DNA from: Hoeflea marina
GTDB taxonomy: Bacteria; Pseudomonadota; Alphaproteobacteria; Rhizobiales; Rhizobiaceae
DNA: 64,000 bases
Assembly (NCBI RefSeq): GCF_003182275.1
Contig: NZ_QGTR01000001.1
Coordinates: 1 to 64,000 of the forward strand
Direction: 5' to 3'
How positions within the stretch are numbered: position 1 is the stretch's first letter; every line of letters starts with the position of its first letter. Both the position numbers and the translations under genes were made by a program. A model generated the notes under the pieces. It did no database searches. It worked only from the letters and a program-made list of their open reading frames with translations, and had not been told where the DNA came from. Below, piece after piece: positions 1 to 8,169 of this stretch.

Positions 1-118
1 CCCCTCCGGCCCCGGCCGCCCGGGGGGGGGGGGGGCGGGGGGGGACGGCCCCCCGGCCCCCCCCCCCGCGGGGGGGGGGTTGTTTTTTGTTTTTTGCCCC
101 CCCCCCCCCCCCCCCGGC
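1..118. other. Homopolymer-rich contig end, probable assembly artefact
   Basis: This stretch is almost entirely runs of G or C of 8 to 21 bases, with a short T-rich patch near 80-97. It has no coding character and no organised repeat unit. It looks like low-quality sequence at a contig edge. A reading frame passes through it into the GntR gene, but a proline run made by this artefact should not be taken as protein. Confidence 0.75.
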
Positions 119-143
119 AGTCCGGCCCTCTTCCGGCTGTCTC

Positions 144-198
144 TTATCCATAAAAAACCGAGAATCCGGGCTGGCGTCAAATTGTTTTTTATGGATAA
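144..198. promoter_or_regulatory. Paired inverted operator sites upstream of the GntR gene
   Basis: TTATCCATAAAAAA at 144-157 is the exact reverse complement of TTTTTTATGGATAA at 185-198. Each arm contains a near-palindrome, TTATCCATAA or TTATGGATAA, with only the two central bases breaking symmetry. The two sites are 45 bp apart centre to centre, about four helical turns, and end about 40 bp before the GntR start codon. This is what autoregulation by a dimeric GntR protein would look like. The binding protein is inferred, not shown. Confidence 0.6.
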
Positions 199-236
199 AT
201 AACAGGGAAAAGAACCAGCGGGGCGCCACGGCAGAG

Positions 237-1145
237 ATGAAAAGCGATACCGTCTACAAGCGGACCTTCAACCAGATGCTCGACCTGCTGCGCGAGGTGC
301 CGGTCGGCGACGCGCTGCCCTCGGAGACCGTCCTGGCCCATTCGCTCGGCGCCAGCCGCACGACGATCCGAAAGGTCATCGGCGAATTGTGCGGCCTCGG
401 CCTGCTGCGCTTCGAGGACCGCGTCCGCTACGTGACCAGCCACGACTGCGATGCGGCCTATCATCCGGCGGTGGAGACCGTGTCGGCTTCCGAGCGGCTC
501 GAGAAGCTGTTCATGGAATGGATGCTGCGCGGCGACGCCAGGCCCGGAATGGCCATCAACGAAGCCGAGATGGCGCGGCGGTTTGCCATCTCCACCACCG
601 GCATCCGCGAATTCCTCAACCGCTTCAGCCGCTTCGGCCTGGTCGAGAAACGTCCCGGATCGGGCTGGGTGTTCAAGGGATTTTCCGGGGATTTCGCCTC
701 CGAGCTTTTCGAGATCCGGGAAATGTTCGAGATGCGTTCGGCGCTCGCCTTCTGCCGCCAGCCGCCGGAGGCGCCGGTGTGGAAGAAGCTCAGGCAGATC
801 GAGCAGGAGCACCACGCGCTGCTTGCCGACATCGACGCGCGCTACCACGATTTTTCCGACCTCGACGACCGCTTCCACCGACTCGTCATCCACGGCGCGC
901 CCAACCGCTTCATCGAGGATTTCTACGACGTCATCACCGTCGTCTTCCACTATCACTACCAGTGGAACAAGAAGAGCGAGAAGAGCCGCAACCGGGCAGC
1001 CATCGCCGAGCACCTGCGCTACATCGAGGCGCTGACGGCGCGCGACGAGGTCGCGGTCAAAGCCGCCTGCGGCGCCCATCTCGCCTCGGCGCGGCTGACG
1101 TTGTTCCAGTCGATGATCCAGGCAGCGCCGGCGGCGGCGGAATAG
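237..1145 (+). CDS. GntR-family transcriptional regulator with two winged-helix segments
   Basis: The product is a 302-residue DNA-binding regulator. A first GntR-type winged helix lies at about residues 20-60 (PSETVLAHSLGASRTTIRK). A second wHTH-like segment at about 105-147 (INEAEMARRF, FGLVEKRPGSGW) is followed by an all-helical FCD-like effector domain (FEIREMFEMRS, DDRFHRLVIHG). The second segment matches the usual GntR/FCD layout, so the first looks like an added or duplicated DNA-binding module. I chose the ATG at 237 because the frame upstream runs through homopolymer artefact. The inverted operator pair at 144-198 suggests self-control. The effector and targets are unknown. Confidence 0.8.
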   Translation: MKSDTVYKRTFNQMLDLLREVPVGDALPSETVLAHSLGASRTTIRKVIGELCGLGLLRFEDRVRYVTSHDCDAAYHPAVETVSASERLEKLFMEWMLRGDARPGMAINEAEMARRFAISTTGIREFLNRFSRFGLVEKRPGSGWVFKGFSGDFASELFEIREMFEMRSALAFCRQPPEAPVWKKLRQIEQEHHALLADIDARYHDFSDLDDRFHRLVIHGAPNRFIEDFYDVITVVFHYHYQWNKKSEKSRNRAAIAEHLRYIEALTARDEVAVKAACGAHLASARLTLFQSMIQAAPAAAE

Positions 1146-1188
1146 GGCAGGGCTGGCGCGCATCCCGTTGGACCGCGCCAGCCCTGCC
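1146..1188 (+). terminator. Strong hairpin directly after the GntR stop codon
   Basis: A perfect 15-bp stem (1146-1160 with 1174-1188) and a 13-base loop begin at the base after the TAG stop. There is no T-run, so it may be an mRNA-stabilising or Rho-assisted structure rather than a classical intrinsic terminator. A 14-bp tandem repeat (1188-1201 and 1202-1215) follows immediately. Confidence 0.5.
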
Positions 1189-1360
1189 GAGGCGGCCATC
1201 CCGAGGCGGCCATCCCGTCGCTCCAGGGTCCGCAATCGACGCCATCTTGCTGGTCGGAGTCGAACCGGGCGAGGACCGTCGATCGCAGGCCGCACCGCTG
1301 CATTGGCACGCACCGCCAAATCCTGTAGCTGATGGTCACACGCAATCCCCGGGAGTTTTC

Positions 1361-2056
1361 ATGACCATCAAGCTGTTCGACCTCATCGGCGCCGACGACG
1401 CGCGTCCCTTCAGCCCGCATTGCTGGAAGACCATGATGTCGCTTGCCCACAAGGGCTTGCCCTATGAGCGCGAGGGTGTGCCGTTCACCGAGGTGCCGAA
1501 TGTCGAGGACGGCATCTCGCCGATCGTCCCGGTGATCCGCGACGGCAGCCGCATCGTCGCCGACAGCTTCCTCATCGCCGACTATCTCGAGGAAACCTAT
1601 CCCGACCGGCCGAGCCTGTTCGGCGGCGAGGGCGGCCAGGCGGCGGCCCGCCTCGTCGAGGGCTGGAGCCAGACCAGCCTTCACCCGGCGCTCGGCGTCA
1701 TCGCCCTGCTGGAGATCCACGACCGCCTGGCCCCCGCCGACCAGGCCTATTTCCGGTCGAGCCGGGAAAGCCGCATGGGCAAGACGCTCGAGCAGGTGAC
1801 CGAGGGCCGCGCTGCCGAGATCGCTGGCTTTGCCGCCCGGATGCAGCCGCTGCGCCACATGCTGAAATCGCAGCTGTGGATCGGCGGCTCAGAGCCGCTG
1901 TTTGCCGATTACATCGTCTTCGGCGCGCTGCAATGGGTGCGTGTCACCTCCACGGCGCAGCTGCTCGACGCCGCCGATCCGGTGGCGCAGTGGTTCGAGC
2001 GCTGTCTCGACCTGCATGACGGCCTGGGCCGCTCGGTGCCGGCCGCCTCGGCCTGA
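1361..2056 (+). CDS. Glutathione S-transferase family protein
   Basis: This is a 231-residue soluble protein. It has an N-terminal thioredoxin-like GST domain (about 1-80, with SPHCWKTMMSLAHKGL and the glutathione-site pattern IVADSFLIADYLEETYP) and a helical C-terminal domain. The ADS motif is the usual glutathione gamma-glutamyl contact. SPHCWK places a Ser or Cys where the catalytic residue of beta/zeta-like GSTs lies. The likely job is glutathione conjugation or reduction of an unknown electrophile. It stands alone between two hairpins, so it is probably its own transcript. Confidence 0.85.
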   Translation: MTIKLFDLIGADDARPFSPHCWKTMMSLAHKGLPYEREGVPFTEVPNVEDGISPIVPVIRDGSRIVADSFLIADYLEETYPDRPSLFGGEGGQAAARLVEGWSQTSLHPALGVIALLEIHDRLAPADQAYFRSSRESRMGKTLEQVTEGRAAEIAGFAARMQPLRHMLKSQLWIGGSEPLFADYIVFGALQWVRVTSTAQLLDAADPVAQWFERCLDLHDGLGRSVPAASA

Positions 2057-2119
2057 GCCCGGCGAAAACGCCGTCGCCCCCTTGTGGGACGCCGCCATGG
2101 CGGCTATTTAGGCGCCAAC

Positions 2120-2150
2120 CCGGGCCGGATCTTCTTCGGCCCGGCTTTTT
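2120..2150 (+). terminator. Intrinsic terminator after the GST gene
   Basis: CCGGGCC (2120-2126) pairs with GGCCCGG (2138-2144) across an 11-base loop and is followed by CTTTTT. It lies about 65 bp past the GST stop and ahead of ndk, separating the two transcripts. Confidence 0.8.
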
Positions 2151-2202
2151 GCACCCCATTTGGCCCGCTCACCGGCGGGCAAACCGCTAAAGGAATGAGA
2201 CC

Positions 2203-2625
2203 ATGGCGATTGAACGCACATTCTCGATGATCAAGCCCGACGCCACCAAGCGCAACCTGACCGGCGCCATCACCAAGGTATTCGAGGACGCCGGCCTGCG
2301 CGTCGTCGCCTCCAAGCGCGTCTGGATGAGCACCCGCGAAGCCGAAGGCTTCTATGCCGTGCACAAGGAACGCCCCTTCTTCGGCGAACTGGTGGAAGGC
2401 ATGACCTCCGGCCCGACCGTCGTCCAGGTGCTGGAAGGCGAGAACGCCATCCTCAAGAACCGCGAGATCATGGGCGCCACGAACCCGGCCAACGCCGACG
2501 AGGGCACCATCCGCAAGACCTTCGCGCTGTCCATCGGCGAGAATTCGGTCCACGGCTCCGACGCTCCGGAAACCGCGGCCGAAGAAATCGCCTACTGGTT
2601 CGCCGGCACCGAAATCGTCGGCTGA
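2203..2625 (+). CDS. ndk: Nucleoside diphosphate kinase
   Basis: Ndk transfers the gamma phosphate from ATP to (d)NDPs through a phosphohistidine, balancing nucleotide pools. At 140 residues it has the standard length. It opens with the [11 protein letters not shown] beta strand and carries the active-site signature ENSVHGSD with His117. The Kpn-loop and nucleotide-binding residues (K11, R104 in GTIRKTFA) are present. An AAAGGAA ribosome site lies upstream of the ATG. It appears monocistronic, with a terminator before it and a hairpin after it. Confidence 0.97.
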   Translation: MAIERTFSMIKPDATKRNLTGAITKVFEDAGLRVVASKRVWMSTREAEGFYAVHKERPFFGELVEGMTSGPTVVQVLEGENAILKNREIMGATNPANADEGTIRKTFALSIGENSVHGSDAPETAAEEIAYWFAGTEIVG

Positions 2626-2671
2626 GCGACAGCATCGCCGCCGGACATCCGGCGCGCCTGATCGGAATGCG

Positions 2672-2695
2672 GAAGGCGGCTCCCGGGCCGCCTTC
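2672..2695 (+). terminator. Hairpin after ndk
   Basis: A perfect 9-bp stem (GAAGGCGGC at 2672-2680 with GCCGCCTTC at 2687-2695) and a 6-base loop lie about 45 bp past the ndk stop. The T-tract is missing, so termination strength is uncertain. Confidence 0.5.
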
Positions 2696-2729
2696 ATGAT
2701 GTCGGGACCTGCGACGCCGGTGTCGGGCG

Positions 2730-3572
2730 GTGCGGCCAAGCCGGCGAGAAGCGCCCTGGCTGTTTCATGGACAAAGGCTGTGCTCCGGCCCCGATTGCAA
2801 CAAGAATACGGGCTACTGGCTGAACGTCGCTTCCGTGCGTAGCATCGCCGCCGCCGCTGCTGGCCGCCGGCATTCGAGAAGGTTCGTTCCGCTGCTCTAT
2901 TCCCTCACACACAAGTTCATCTTCATCCACGTGCCCAAGACCGCCGGGCTGAGCATCACCCGGCTTCTCCGGCCCGCGTCGCTGCCCAGTCGGCCCAGAT
3001 CGCAGTTCCGCCGGGTGCTGTCGAAGCTGCCGATCCCGGAACGGCCGGAGAAGGCCTATTTCCCGATGCACACCACCGCGCGCTGGTCCCGGCTGAAATA
3101 TGGCGCCGAGCGTTTCGACGCCTTCTACACATTTGCGCTGTTGCGCAATCCGTATGATCTGTTCGTTTCCCGCTACAACTTCATTCTGAACGGGCAGACC
3201 CACCACAACGCCGCACGATACAGCGCCATGAGCTTTCTCGACTTTGCCCGCGTCGAGAAGGACAAGCTGCGCTTCGGGGCCCGCGACCAGACGAGCATGC
3301 TGGATGACGGCAGCGGACGGATCATCGTCAGGAACCTGTTCCGCTTCGAAAATCTGGAAGCATCCGTCAGTCGCATCTGCGCGGATATCGGCGTCTCGCC
3401 CGAGGCGCCTCTGCCGCGGGCGCATGTGATGCCCCGCGCGCATTATTCGAGCTACTACAGTGACGAGAGCAGGGCGATCGTCGAAACCATCTACGGGCGC
3501 GATCTCAAGGCTTTCGGCTATGAGTTCGACCGGGATGTCGATCCCGATCCGGTGGTCCGTCCCGTCGGTTGA
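2730..3572 (+). CDS. Sulfotransferase family 2 protein
   Basis: This is a putative PAPS-dependent sulfotransferase. HVPKTAG (residues 67-73 of the longest form) is the 5'-phosphosulfate-binding loop seen in Sulfotransfer_2 proteins. ALLRNPYDLFVSRYNF is the 3'-phosphate-binding segment. There is no ATG upstream of these motifs in the frame. The longest form begins with GTG at 2730, and an in-frame GTG at 2835 would give a 245-residue protein with the PAPS loop about 32 residues from the N-terminus, which fits the family better. No glycan or polysaccharide genes are nearby, so the acceptor is unknown. Confidence 0.7.
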   Translation: MRPSRREAPWLFHGQRLCSGPDCNKNTGYWLNVASVRSIAAAAAGRRHSRRFVPLLYSLTHKFIFIHVPKTAGLSITRLLRPASLPSRPRSQFRRVLSKLPIPERPEKAYFPMHTTARWSRLKYGAERFDAFYTFALLRNPYDLFVSRYNFILNGQTHHNAARYSAMSFLDFARVEKDKLRFGARDQTSMLDDGSGRIIVRNLFRFENLEASVSRICADIGVSPEAPLPRAHVMPRAHYSSYYSDESRAIVETIYGRDLKAFGYEFDRDVDPDPVVRPVG

Positions 3573-3682
3573 GGCGCCATGTCGCGGGCCCGTTGCCGTA
3601 TGGGAAGCGCCGGGTGCGGTCCTTGCGTCTGCCAGCCGGGCTCAATGTCACGTGCCGGGTCTCCGCGCCGGCCTCAGGCGTT

Positions 3683-5035
3683 TCACCGCATGCTGAACAG
3701 CTCCTGGTGAAACCGCCTGCCGGTGTCCATGCCATGGGCGGCGAAGTCGGATCTGAGCGCATCGCCGAAACCGACGGGTCCGCAGAACCAGAAGCTGGCG
3801 TCACGCCAGTCAGGCACCACCTTGCGGATGCGGGCGCCCGTGAGCGTGCCGTCCCTGGCGTCGATCAGGATATGCAGCCGCACATCCGCATCCACCGCGT
3901 CGGCCGCCAGCCGCGCCAGCGCCTCCTCGTCGAGATCGGCCGTGGTGTGGAACAGGTCGATGATCTGCGGGGCCGTGCCCGGGGCGTGCTTTCGCGCGTG
4001 CGCGAGATGCTTCATGCGGGCGATGAACGGGGTGATGCCGATGCCGCCACCGATCCAGACCTGGCGCCTGGCGTCGTCGTCGAAGGTGAAGCAGCCGTAG
4101 GGGCCTTCGATCCTGACCTGCTGGCCGACGCCGAGCTTCTCGGCAAGACGGCGCGTGTGGTCGCCCAGCGCCTTGATGATGAAGCTGATCGACGGATCCG
4201 CCGGGTCCCATGCCGAGGCGATGGTGTAGGGGTGGGCGCCTTCCTGACTGTCCGAGGTGGCAAAGGCGAACTGGCCGGGCTTGTGGCCGGGCCAGCCGGG
4301 CTGCAGCCGGATCCGGGTTTCGAGCGCCTGCACGCCGGGAAAGGTGCGGATCTCGGCAATCGTCCCTGTTACCTGCCGTCTTCCCGCCACGCGCCTGAAC
4401 ACAACCACCACGGCCGCGAAGCTGCCGGCGGCCAGCAGCAGTGCGAGGCTGATTCCCAACGGCGAGGTCCAGTAGCTGAATTTCGTCAGCACCACGGTGT
4501 GGAAGGCGAGCACGAGATAGAACACGGCCAGATACCGGTGCGTCTTGAAGAACAGCCGGTATGGAATGCGCGGAATCAGCGCCGCGGCAATCAACAGAAC
4601 AGTCGCGTAGAAGGCCCATTCCCCCAGCCCTTCGGCAGGGTCGCGCAGTCCGGCGAGGGATTGTTCGATCGCGCTGGTCGGTTCCGGCCGCTCGCCGCGC
4701 TCCGGGCGCGCCATCAACCCCAGGCCGATGGCCCATTTCGGAACCTCCGACCACAACCAATGGACGACAGCGAAGATCAGCGCCGCGATGCCCAGCCATT
4801 TGTGCAGGCGGTACATCTTGTCGAGACCACCGAGCCATCGTTCCGGCCAGCGCGGCCTCAGCGCCAGCACCATGGCGATGCTCATGGCGGCGATCGCCAG
4901 CACGCCGCTGTATTGCATCATGTATCCGCGCAGCGCCAGCACGCTTCCGGCCTCGAAAACGGAGGGATCGGCGGCTATCCAGAGCAGCGTCATGAGCGCG
5001 AGCGCGGCCCAGAAGACAGACTTGATGGTTCTCAC
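3683..5035 (-). CDS. Ferric-reductase-like transmembrane flavocytochrome
   Basis: This 450-residue protein is built like NADPH-oxidase or ferric reductases. The N-terminal membrane domain has about six helices with paired histidines H78/H92 and H166/H179 that could hold two haems. A cytoplasmic ferredoxin-reductase module follows, with the FAD motif HPYTIAS (268-274) and the NAD(P)-binding motif GGGIGITPF (329-337). It would pass electrons from NAD(P)H across the inner membrane, possibly to ferric iron or oxygen. No siderophore genes are adjacent and it appears to be a single-gene transcript. The physiological acceptor cannot be told from sequence. Confidence 0.85.
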   Translation of the reverse strand: MRTIKSVFWAALALMTLLWIAADPSVFEAGSVLALRGYMMQYSGVLAIAAMSIAMVLALRPRWPERWLGGLDKMYRLHKWLGIAALIFAVVHWLWSEVPKWAIGLGLMARPERGERPEPTSAIEQSLAGLRDPAEGLGEWAFYATVLLIAAALIPRIPYRLFFKTHRYLAVFYLVLAFHTVVLTKFSYWTSPLGISLALLLAAGSFAAVVVVFRRVAGRRQVTGTIAEIRTFPGVQALETRIRLQPGWPGHKPGQFAFATSDSQEGAHPYTIASAWDPADPSISFIIKALGDHTRRLAEKLGVGQQVRIEGPYGCFTFDDDARRQVWIGGGIGITPFIARMKHLAHARKHAPGTAPQIIDLFHTTADLDEEALARLAADAVDADVRLHILIDARDGTLTGARIRKVVPDWRDASFWFCGPVGFGDALRSDFAAHGMDTGRRFHQELFSMR

Positions 5036-5284
5036 TGCCAGGTCCTTTCACACATCCCGCCGGGATCGTGAGTTCGGTCCGTAATCCACGACCCGTCCTG
5101 TCATAGGATGATCGCCGAGAGCGTGACTTGTCTCAGATCAAGATTTCCGGACTTTTCCTGCTGCCGCGATCCGCCCGGGCCTTTCCGAAAGGCCGGGCGT
5201 CATCTTGGACTCGGACCGCCATGGCTCTGCGATTGACTGAAAGGCAGAAGCGTCCGTGTGCAAACGGTGATGGATGCCGGACCG

Positions 5285-5974
5285 TCAGGCGGTCGGGGGT
5301 AGCTGCCAGTCGATCGGCGACATGTCGTTCTTCTTCAGGAAGGCATTGGTCCTGGAGAAATGCCGGCACCCCAAAAAGCCGTTATGCGCCGACAGCGGCG
5401 AGGGGTGCGCCGCCGTCAGCACCAGATGGCGGCCGGCGTCGACGAATGCCGCCTTCTTCTGCGCATAGGCGCCCCAGAGCAGGAACACCACCGGATGCGG
5501 CAGGTCGTTGACCCGGGCGATCACCGCATCGGTGAACTGCTCCCAGCCGCGTCCGCGATGCGAGGCGGCAAGGCCGCGCTCGACGGTCAGCACGCTGTTG
5601 AGCAGGAGCACGCCCTGCCGCGCCCAGCTTTCGAGGTTGCCGTGCCCGGCCCGGGGGATGCCGAGATCGGCCTCGAGTTCCTTGTAGATGTTGGTCAGCG
5701 ACGGCGGGGTGCGCACGCCCGGCTGCACGGAAAAGCACAGGCCGTGCGCCTGACCCTCGCCATGATAGGGATCCTGGCCGAGGATGACCACCTTGACCTT
5801 GTCGAGCGGAGTCAGGTCGAGCGCCGAAAAATACTCGGCTCCCCTGGGGAATATCTGCTTTCCCGAGGCGATCTCGGAATTCAGGAATGTCCTCAGATCC
5901 GTCATGTAGGCGCTGTCCAGATCCTCCGACAGGGCCGCCTTCCAGCTCTCGTCAAGTCTGACGGTAGCACTCAT
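5285..5974 (-). CDS. ung: Uracil-DNA glycosylase
   Basis: Ung removes uracil from DNA to start base-excision repair. It is a family 1 UDG of 229 residues with the water-activating loop GQDPYH (66-71), the [13 protein letters not shown] segment and the minor-groove loop [11 protein letters not shown]. The ATG at 5974 overlaps the moaE stop as ATGA, so I prefer it over an ATG five codons further upstream. It is the last gene of the pgsA-moaD-moaE-ung chain. Translational coupling to moaE is implied by the overlap, with no functional link between them. Confidence 0.95.
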   Translation of the reverse strand: MSATVRLDESWKAALSEDLDSAYMTDLRTFLNSEIASGKQIFPRGAEYFSALDLTPLDKVKVVILGQDPYHGEGQAHGLCFSVQPGVRTPPSLTNIYKELEADLGIPRAGHGNLESWARQGVLLLNSVLTVERGLAASHRGRGWEQFTDAVIARVNDLPHPVVFLLWGAYAQKKAAFVDAGRHLVLTAAHPSPLSAHNGFLGCRHFSRTNAFLKKNDMSPIDWQLPPTA

Positions 5975-6447
5975 GAGTCCTTCCGCCACCGCTCCCTGGC
6001 GGCATCGTCGGCATCCTTGGCCGAGACCCAGTCGCCGCTGGAGCCATCCTTCAGGTGCTCCTTCTTCCAGAAGGGCGCCTCGGTCTTGAGATAGTCCATC
6101 AGGAATTCGGCGCCCTCGAAGGCGGCGCGGCGATGCGGCGCTGCGGCGAGCACCAGCACGATGTTGCCGCCCGGGGCGATGCGGCCATGACGGTGGATGG
6201 CGGTGATGGCATTGAGCGAGAACCGCGCCACTGCGGTCTCGGCGATGCTCGTGATCGCCTTTTCGGCCATTCCCGGATAGTGCTCGAGTTCGAGGCTTTC
6301 AAGCCGGCCGCCGTCGTCCCGGCACAGGCCGGAAAAAGTCACCACCGCGCCGATGCCTGTCCGGCCCGCGGTCATCGCGGCGATCTCGGCGGCGATGTCG
6401 AAATCAGCCGCCTGGATGCGGACGGTGACCGGGACGGGCGCCGGCAT
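5971..6447 (-). CDS. moaE: Molybdopterin synthase catalytic subunit
   Basis: MoaE forms a heterotetramer with MoaD and inserts the dithiolene sulfurs into precursor Z during molybdenum cofactor synthesis. The 158-residue protein shows [23 protein letters not shown], the [10 protein letters not shown] segment and the active-site lysine pair in PFWKKEH. It starts three bases after the moaD stop and overlaps ung by four bases. A molybdopterin oxidoreductase in this same window (18.8 kb) is one possible end user of the cofactor. Confidence 0.95.
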   Translation of the reverse strand: MPAPVPVTVRIQAADFDIAAEIAAMTAGRTGIGAVVTFSGLCRDDGGRLESLELEHYPGMAEKAITSIAETAVARFSLNAITAIHRHGRIAPGGNIVLVLAAAPHRRAAFEGAEFLMDYLKTEAPFWKKEHLKDGSSGDWVSAKDADDAARERWRKDS

Positions 6448-6450
6448 GGC

Positions 6451-6708
6451 TCAGCCGCCCGTCATCGGCGGAAACAGCGCGATCTCGCGCGCGGAGCCGA
6501 TCGGCTCGGAATGTTCGACATGCTCCTGGTCGATGGCGGCGCGGATGACGCCGGGCATCTGGAATGCCGCCTCGTATTCCTCGCCCAGCGTCGCCAGATG
6601 CGCGATCAGATCGCCGACGGTGGCCACGCTCGCGGGCACGTCGATGACCTCCGATCCCTTGCCGATGCGCTCGCGCACCCAGGCGAAATAGACGATGTTG
6701 ACGCTCAT
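6451..6708 (-). CDS. moaD: Molybdopterin synthase sulfur carrier subunit
   Basis: MoaD is a ubiquitin-like sulfur carrier. Its C-terminal glycine is adenylated and thiocarboxylated by MoeB, then delivers sulfur to MoaE. The 85-residue protein starts VNIVYFAWVRERIG, as expected for the beta-grasp fold, and ends in the required Gly-Gly (FPPMTGG). Its ATG overlaps the pgsA stop by four bases, and moaE follows after three bases. Confidence 0.95.
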   Translation of the reverse strand: MSVNIVYFAWVRERIGKGSEVIDVPASVATVGDLIAHLATLGEEYEAAFQMPGVIRAAIDQEHVEHSEPIGSAREIALFPPMTGG

Positions 6709-7289
6709 TCATTCACCACATGGCGGTAGCCGGCGCGGAAATAGTCATAGCCCGTGTAGATGGTCACCAGGGCCGCGATCCACAACAGGCCGATGCCGAT
6801 CTGGGTGGTGTAGGGCAGCACCTTGTCGCCGGCGGGGCCCGCAAGCAGGAAACCGAGCGCCACCATCTGCAGCGTGGTCTTCCACTTGGCGATCCAGGTC
6901 ACCGGGACCGAGACCTTGAGCGCGGCGAGATACTCGCGCAGGCCGGAGACCAGGATCTCGCGGCACAGGATGATGATCGCCGCCCAGATGGTCCAGCCGG
7001 CAATGGTGCCGTCGGCGGCGACCAGCAGCAGGATCGAGGAGACCAGCAGCTTGTCGGCGATCGGGTCCAGCATCCGTCCGATGTTCGAGGTCTGATCCCA
7101 GATCCGGGCGAGATAGCCGTCGAAGAAGTCCGTCACGGATGCGAGGACGAAGATGCCGAGCGCCGCCCAGCGGGCGATGTCGGAGCCGTGCAGCCGGCCC
7201 TCGAGGAAGAAGCAGAGCACGATCAGGGGAACCGCCAGGATGCGGCCATAGGTGAGCAGGTTCGGTATGTTGAGTGCGCGGGAGGCCAT
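6705..7289 (-). CDS. pgsA: CDP-diacylglycerol-glycerol-3-phosphate 3-phosphatidyltransferase
   Basis: PgsA makes phosphatidylglycerol phosphate, the first step to PG and cardiolipin, in the inner membrane. The 194-residue protein has the CDP-alcohol phosphotransferase signature DFFDGYLAR then GRMLDPIADK, and several hydrophobic segments. It opens NIPNLLTYGRILAVP, the typical PgsA N-terminus. The ATG at 7289 gives the family length, and the longer upstream frame has no homology character. The uvrC-pgsA-moaD-moaE order is common in rhizobia; here a VOC gene sits between uvrC and pgsA. Confidence 0.93.
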   Translation of the reverse strand: MASRALNIPNLLTYGRILAVPLIVLCFFLEGRLHGSDIARWAALGIFVLASVTDFFDGYLARIWDQTSNIGRMLDPIADKLLVSSILLLVAADGTIAGWTIWAAIIILCREILVSGLREYLAALKVSVPVTWIAKWKTTLQMVALGFLLAGPAGDKVLPYTTQIGIGLLWIAALVTIYTGYDYFRAGYRHVVNE

Positions 7290-7429
7290 GGGACGCCTTG
7301 TGTCTGAGATGTGGCCAGATGAACGGCTTGACCCGGCAAGGTCAACCGCAATCGGATTGCTCCGGTCACTATGCCGCAATCTTTTAGCGCAATTGCGCAG
7401 AAAAGCCACCGGAGGCCAGCCCGACATCG

Positions 7430-7465
7430 AAAAAGCCTCCGGCCCGGTGCTGGTGCGGGCCGGAG
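7430..7465 (-). terminator. Intrinsic terminator for the VOC gene
   Basis: On the minus strand, CTCCGGCCCG (7465-7456) pairs with CGGGCCGGAG (7446-7437) over a 9-base loop, then GC and a run of five T. It ends transcription of the VOC gene before pgsA, so pgsA needs its own promoter or readthrough. Confidence 0.85.
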
Positions 7466-7513
7466 TGTCGCAAATCGGCACACAGTCAGGCCCGCCTGGC
7501 TGTGTGCCGGGGG

Positions 7514-7942
7514 TCAGAGACCGAAGCTCACATGGCCGTTCTCGTCGATCGCCCACGCCGGATTGAAGGCGATTTCCCAGCCATGATCGTCGGGATCGGC
7601 GACATAGCCGCGGAAGCCGCCGTGCACCGGCGCGTCGCCGGGCCGGAGCAGGCGTCCGCCGGCCTGCACCAGCCGGTCGATGAGCGTGTTGACCGCCTCG
7701 ACCGAGCCGACATTGTGCGCCAGTGCAAAGGCGCCGGGCGAGACAAGGCCGGGGCGCTGCATGTCCTTCTCCAGTTCCGGCTTCAGCCAGGTGCCGAGCA
7801 CCAGCCCGTTCATCTGGTAGAAGGCGATCTCGGGATTCTCGAACACCGGCGTCCAGCCAAACCCTTCACCGTAGAAGCGGCGGGAGCGGGCAAGATCGGC
7901 GATGCCGAGCGTGATGACGGAAATCTGCTGCTGCATGGTCAA
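7514..7942 (-). CDS. VOC-family protein (glyoxalase/bleomycin-resistance fold)
   Basis: This is a 142-residue single-domain pair of beta-alpha-beta-beta-beta modules. The first (SVITLGIADLARSRRFYGEGFGW) and second (AHNVGSVEAVNTLIDRLVQAGG, then GYVADPDDHGWEIAFNP) match the VIM-type VOC proteins. The candidate metal ligands are only partly conserved, since the usual first-strand His is absent (ISVITLG). It may be a binding protein or an isomerase-like enzyme of unknown substrate. It is a self-contained unit with its own terminator, placed between uvrC and pgsA. Confidence 0.85.
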   Translation of the reverse strand: MTMQQQISVITLGIADLARSRRFYGEGFGWTPVFENPEIAFYQMNGLVLGTWLKPELEKDMQRPGLVSPGAFALAHNVGSVEAVNTLIDRLVQAGGRLLRPGDAPVHGGFRGYVADPDDHGWEIAFNPAWAIDENGHVSFGL

Positions 7943-8169
7943 AACCTTTCATTCGCGGCCCGCGTGATTGCGGGCGCGGGGAAGGTCTTGGGACCGGAGC
8001 CGGGCACCATGCCGAGCTGCGGAAAGGACCCGCACGTGGCGGGGGTCGGGCCAACCGCACCGACCTGACCTGTTTCAGACAGTCTCAATCTGGACCAGCC
8101 GGGCGAGGATTTCAAGATCCGCCGGGCGGTCGGGCTGCCCGCGCACCACCACCGCCGTGGATCCTGCGG

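Noticed and set aside
1-118. Long G and C runs that could be taken for a repeat or G-quadruplex region
   Set aside because: Run lengths are irregular and located only at the sequence edge, which is typical of failed base calling rather than biology.
5172-5200. Hairpin downstream of ung as a terminator
   Set aside because: The stem is good except for a bulge, but no T-run follows on either strand and it lies about 85 bp past the stop. Too weak to call.
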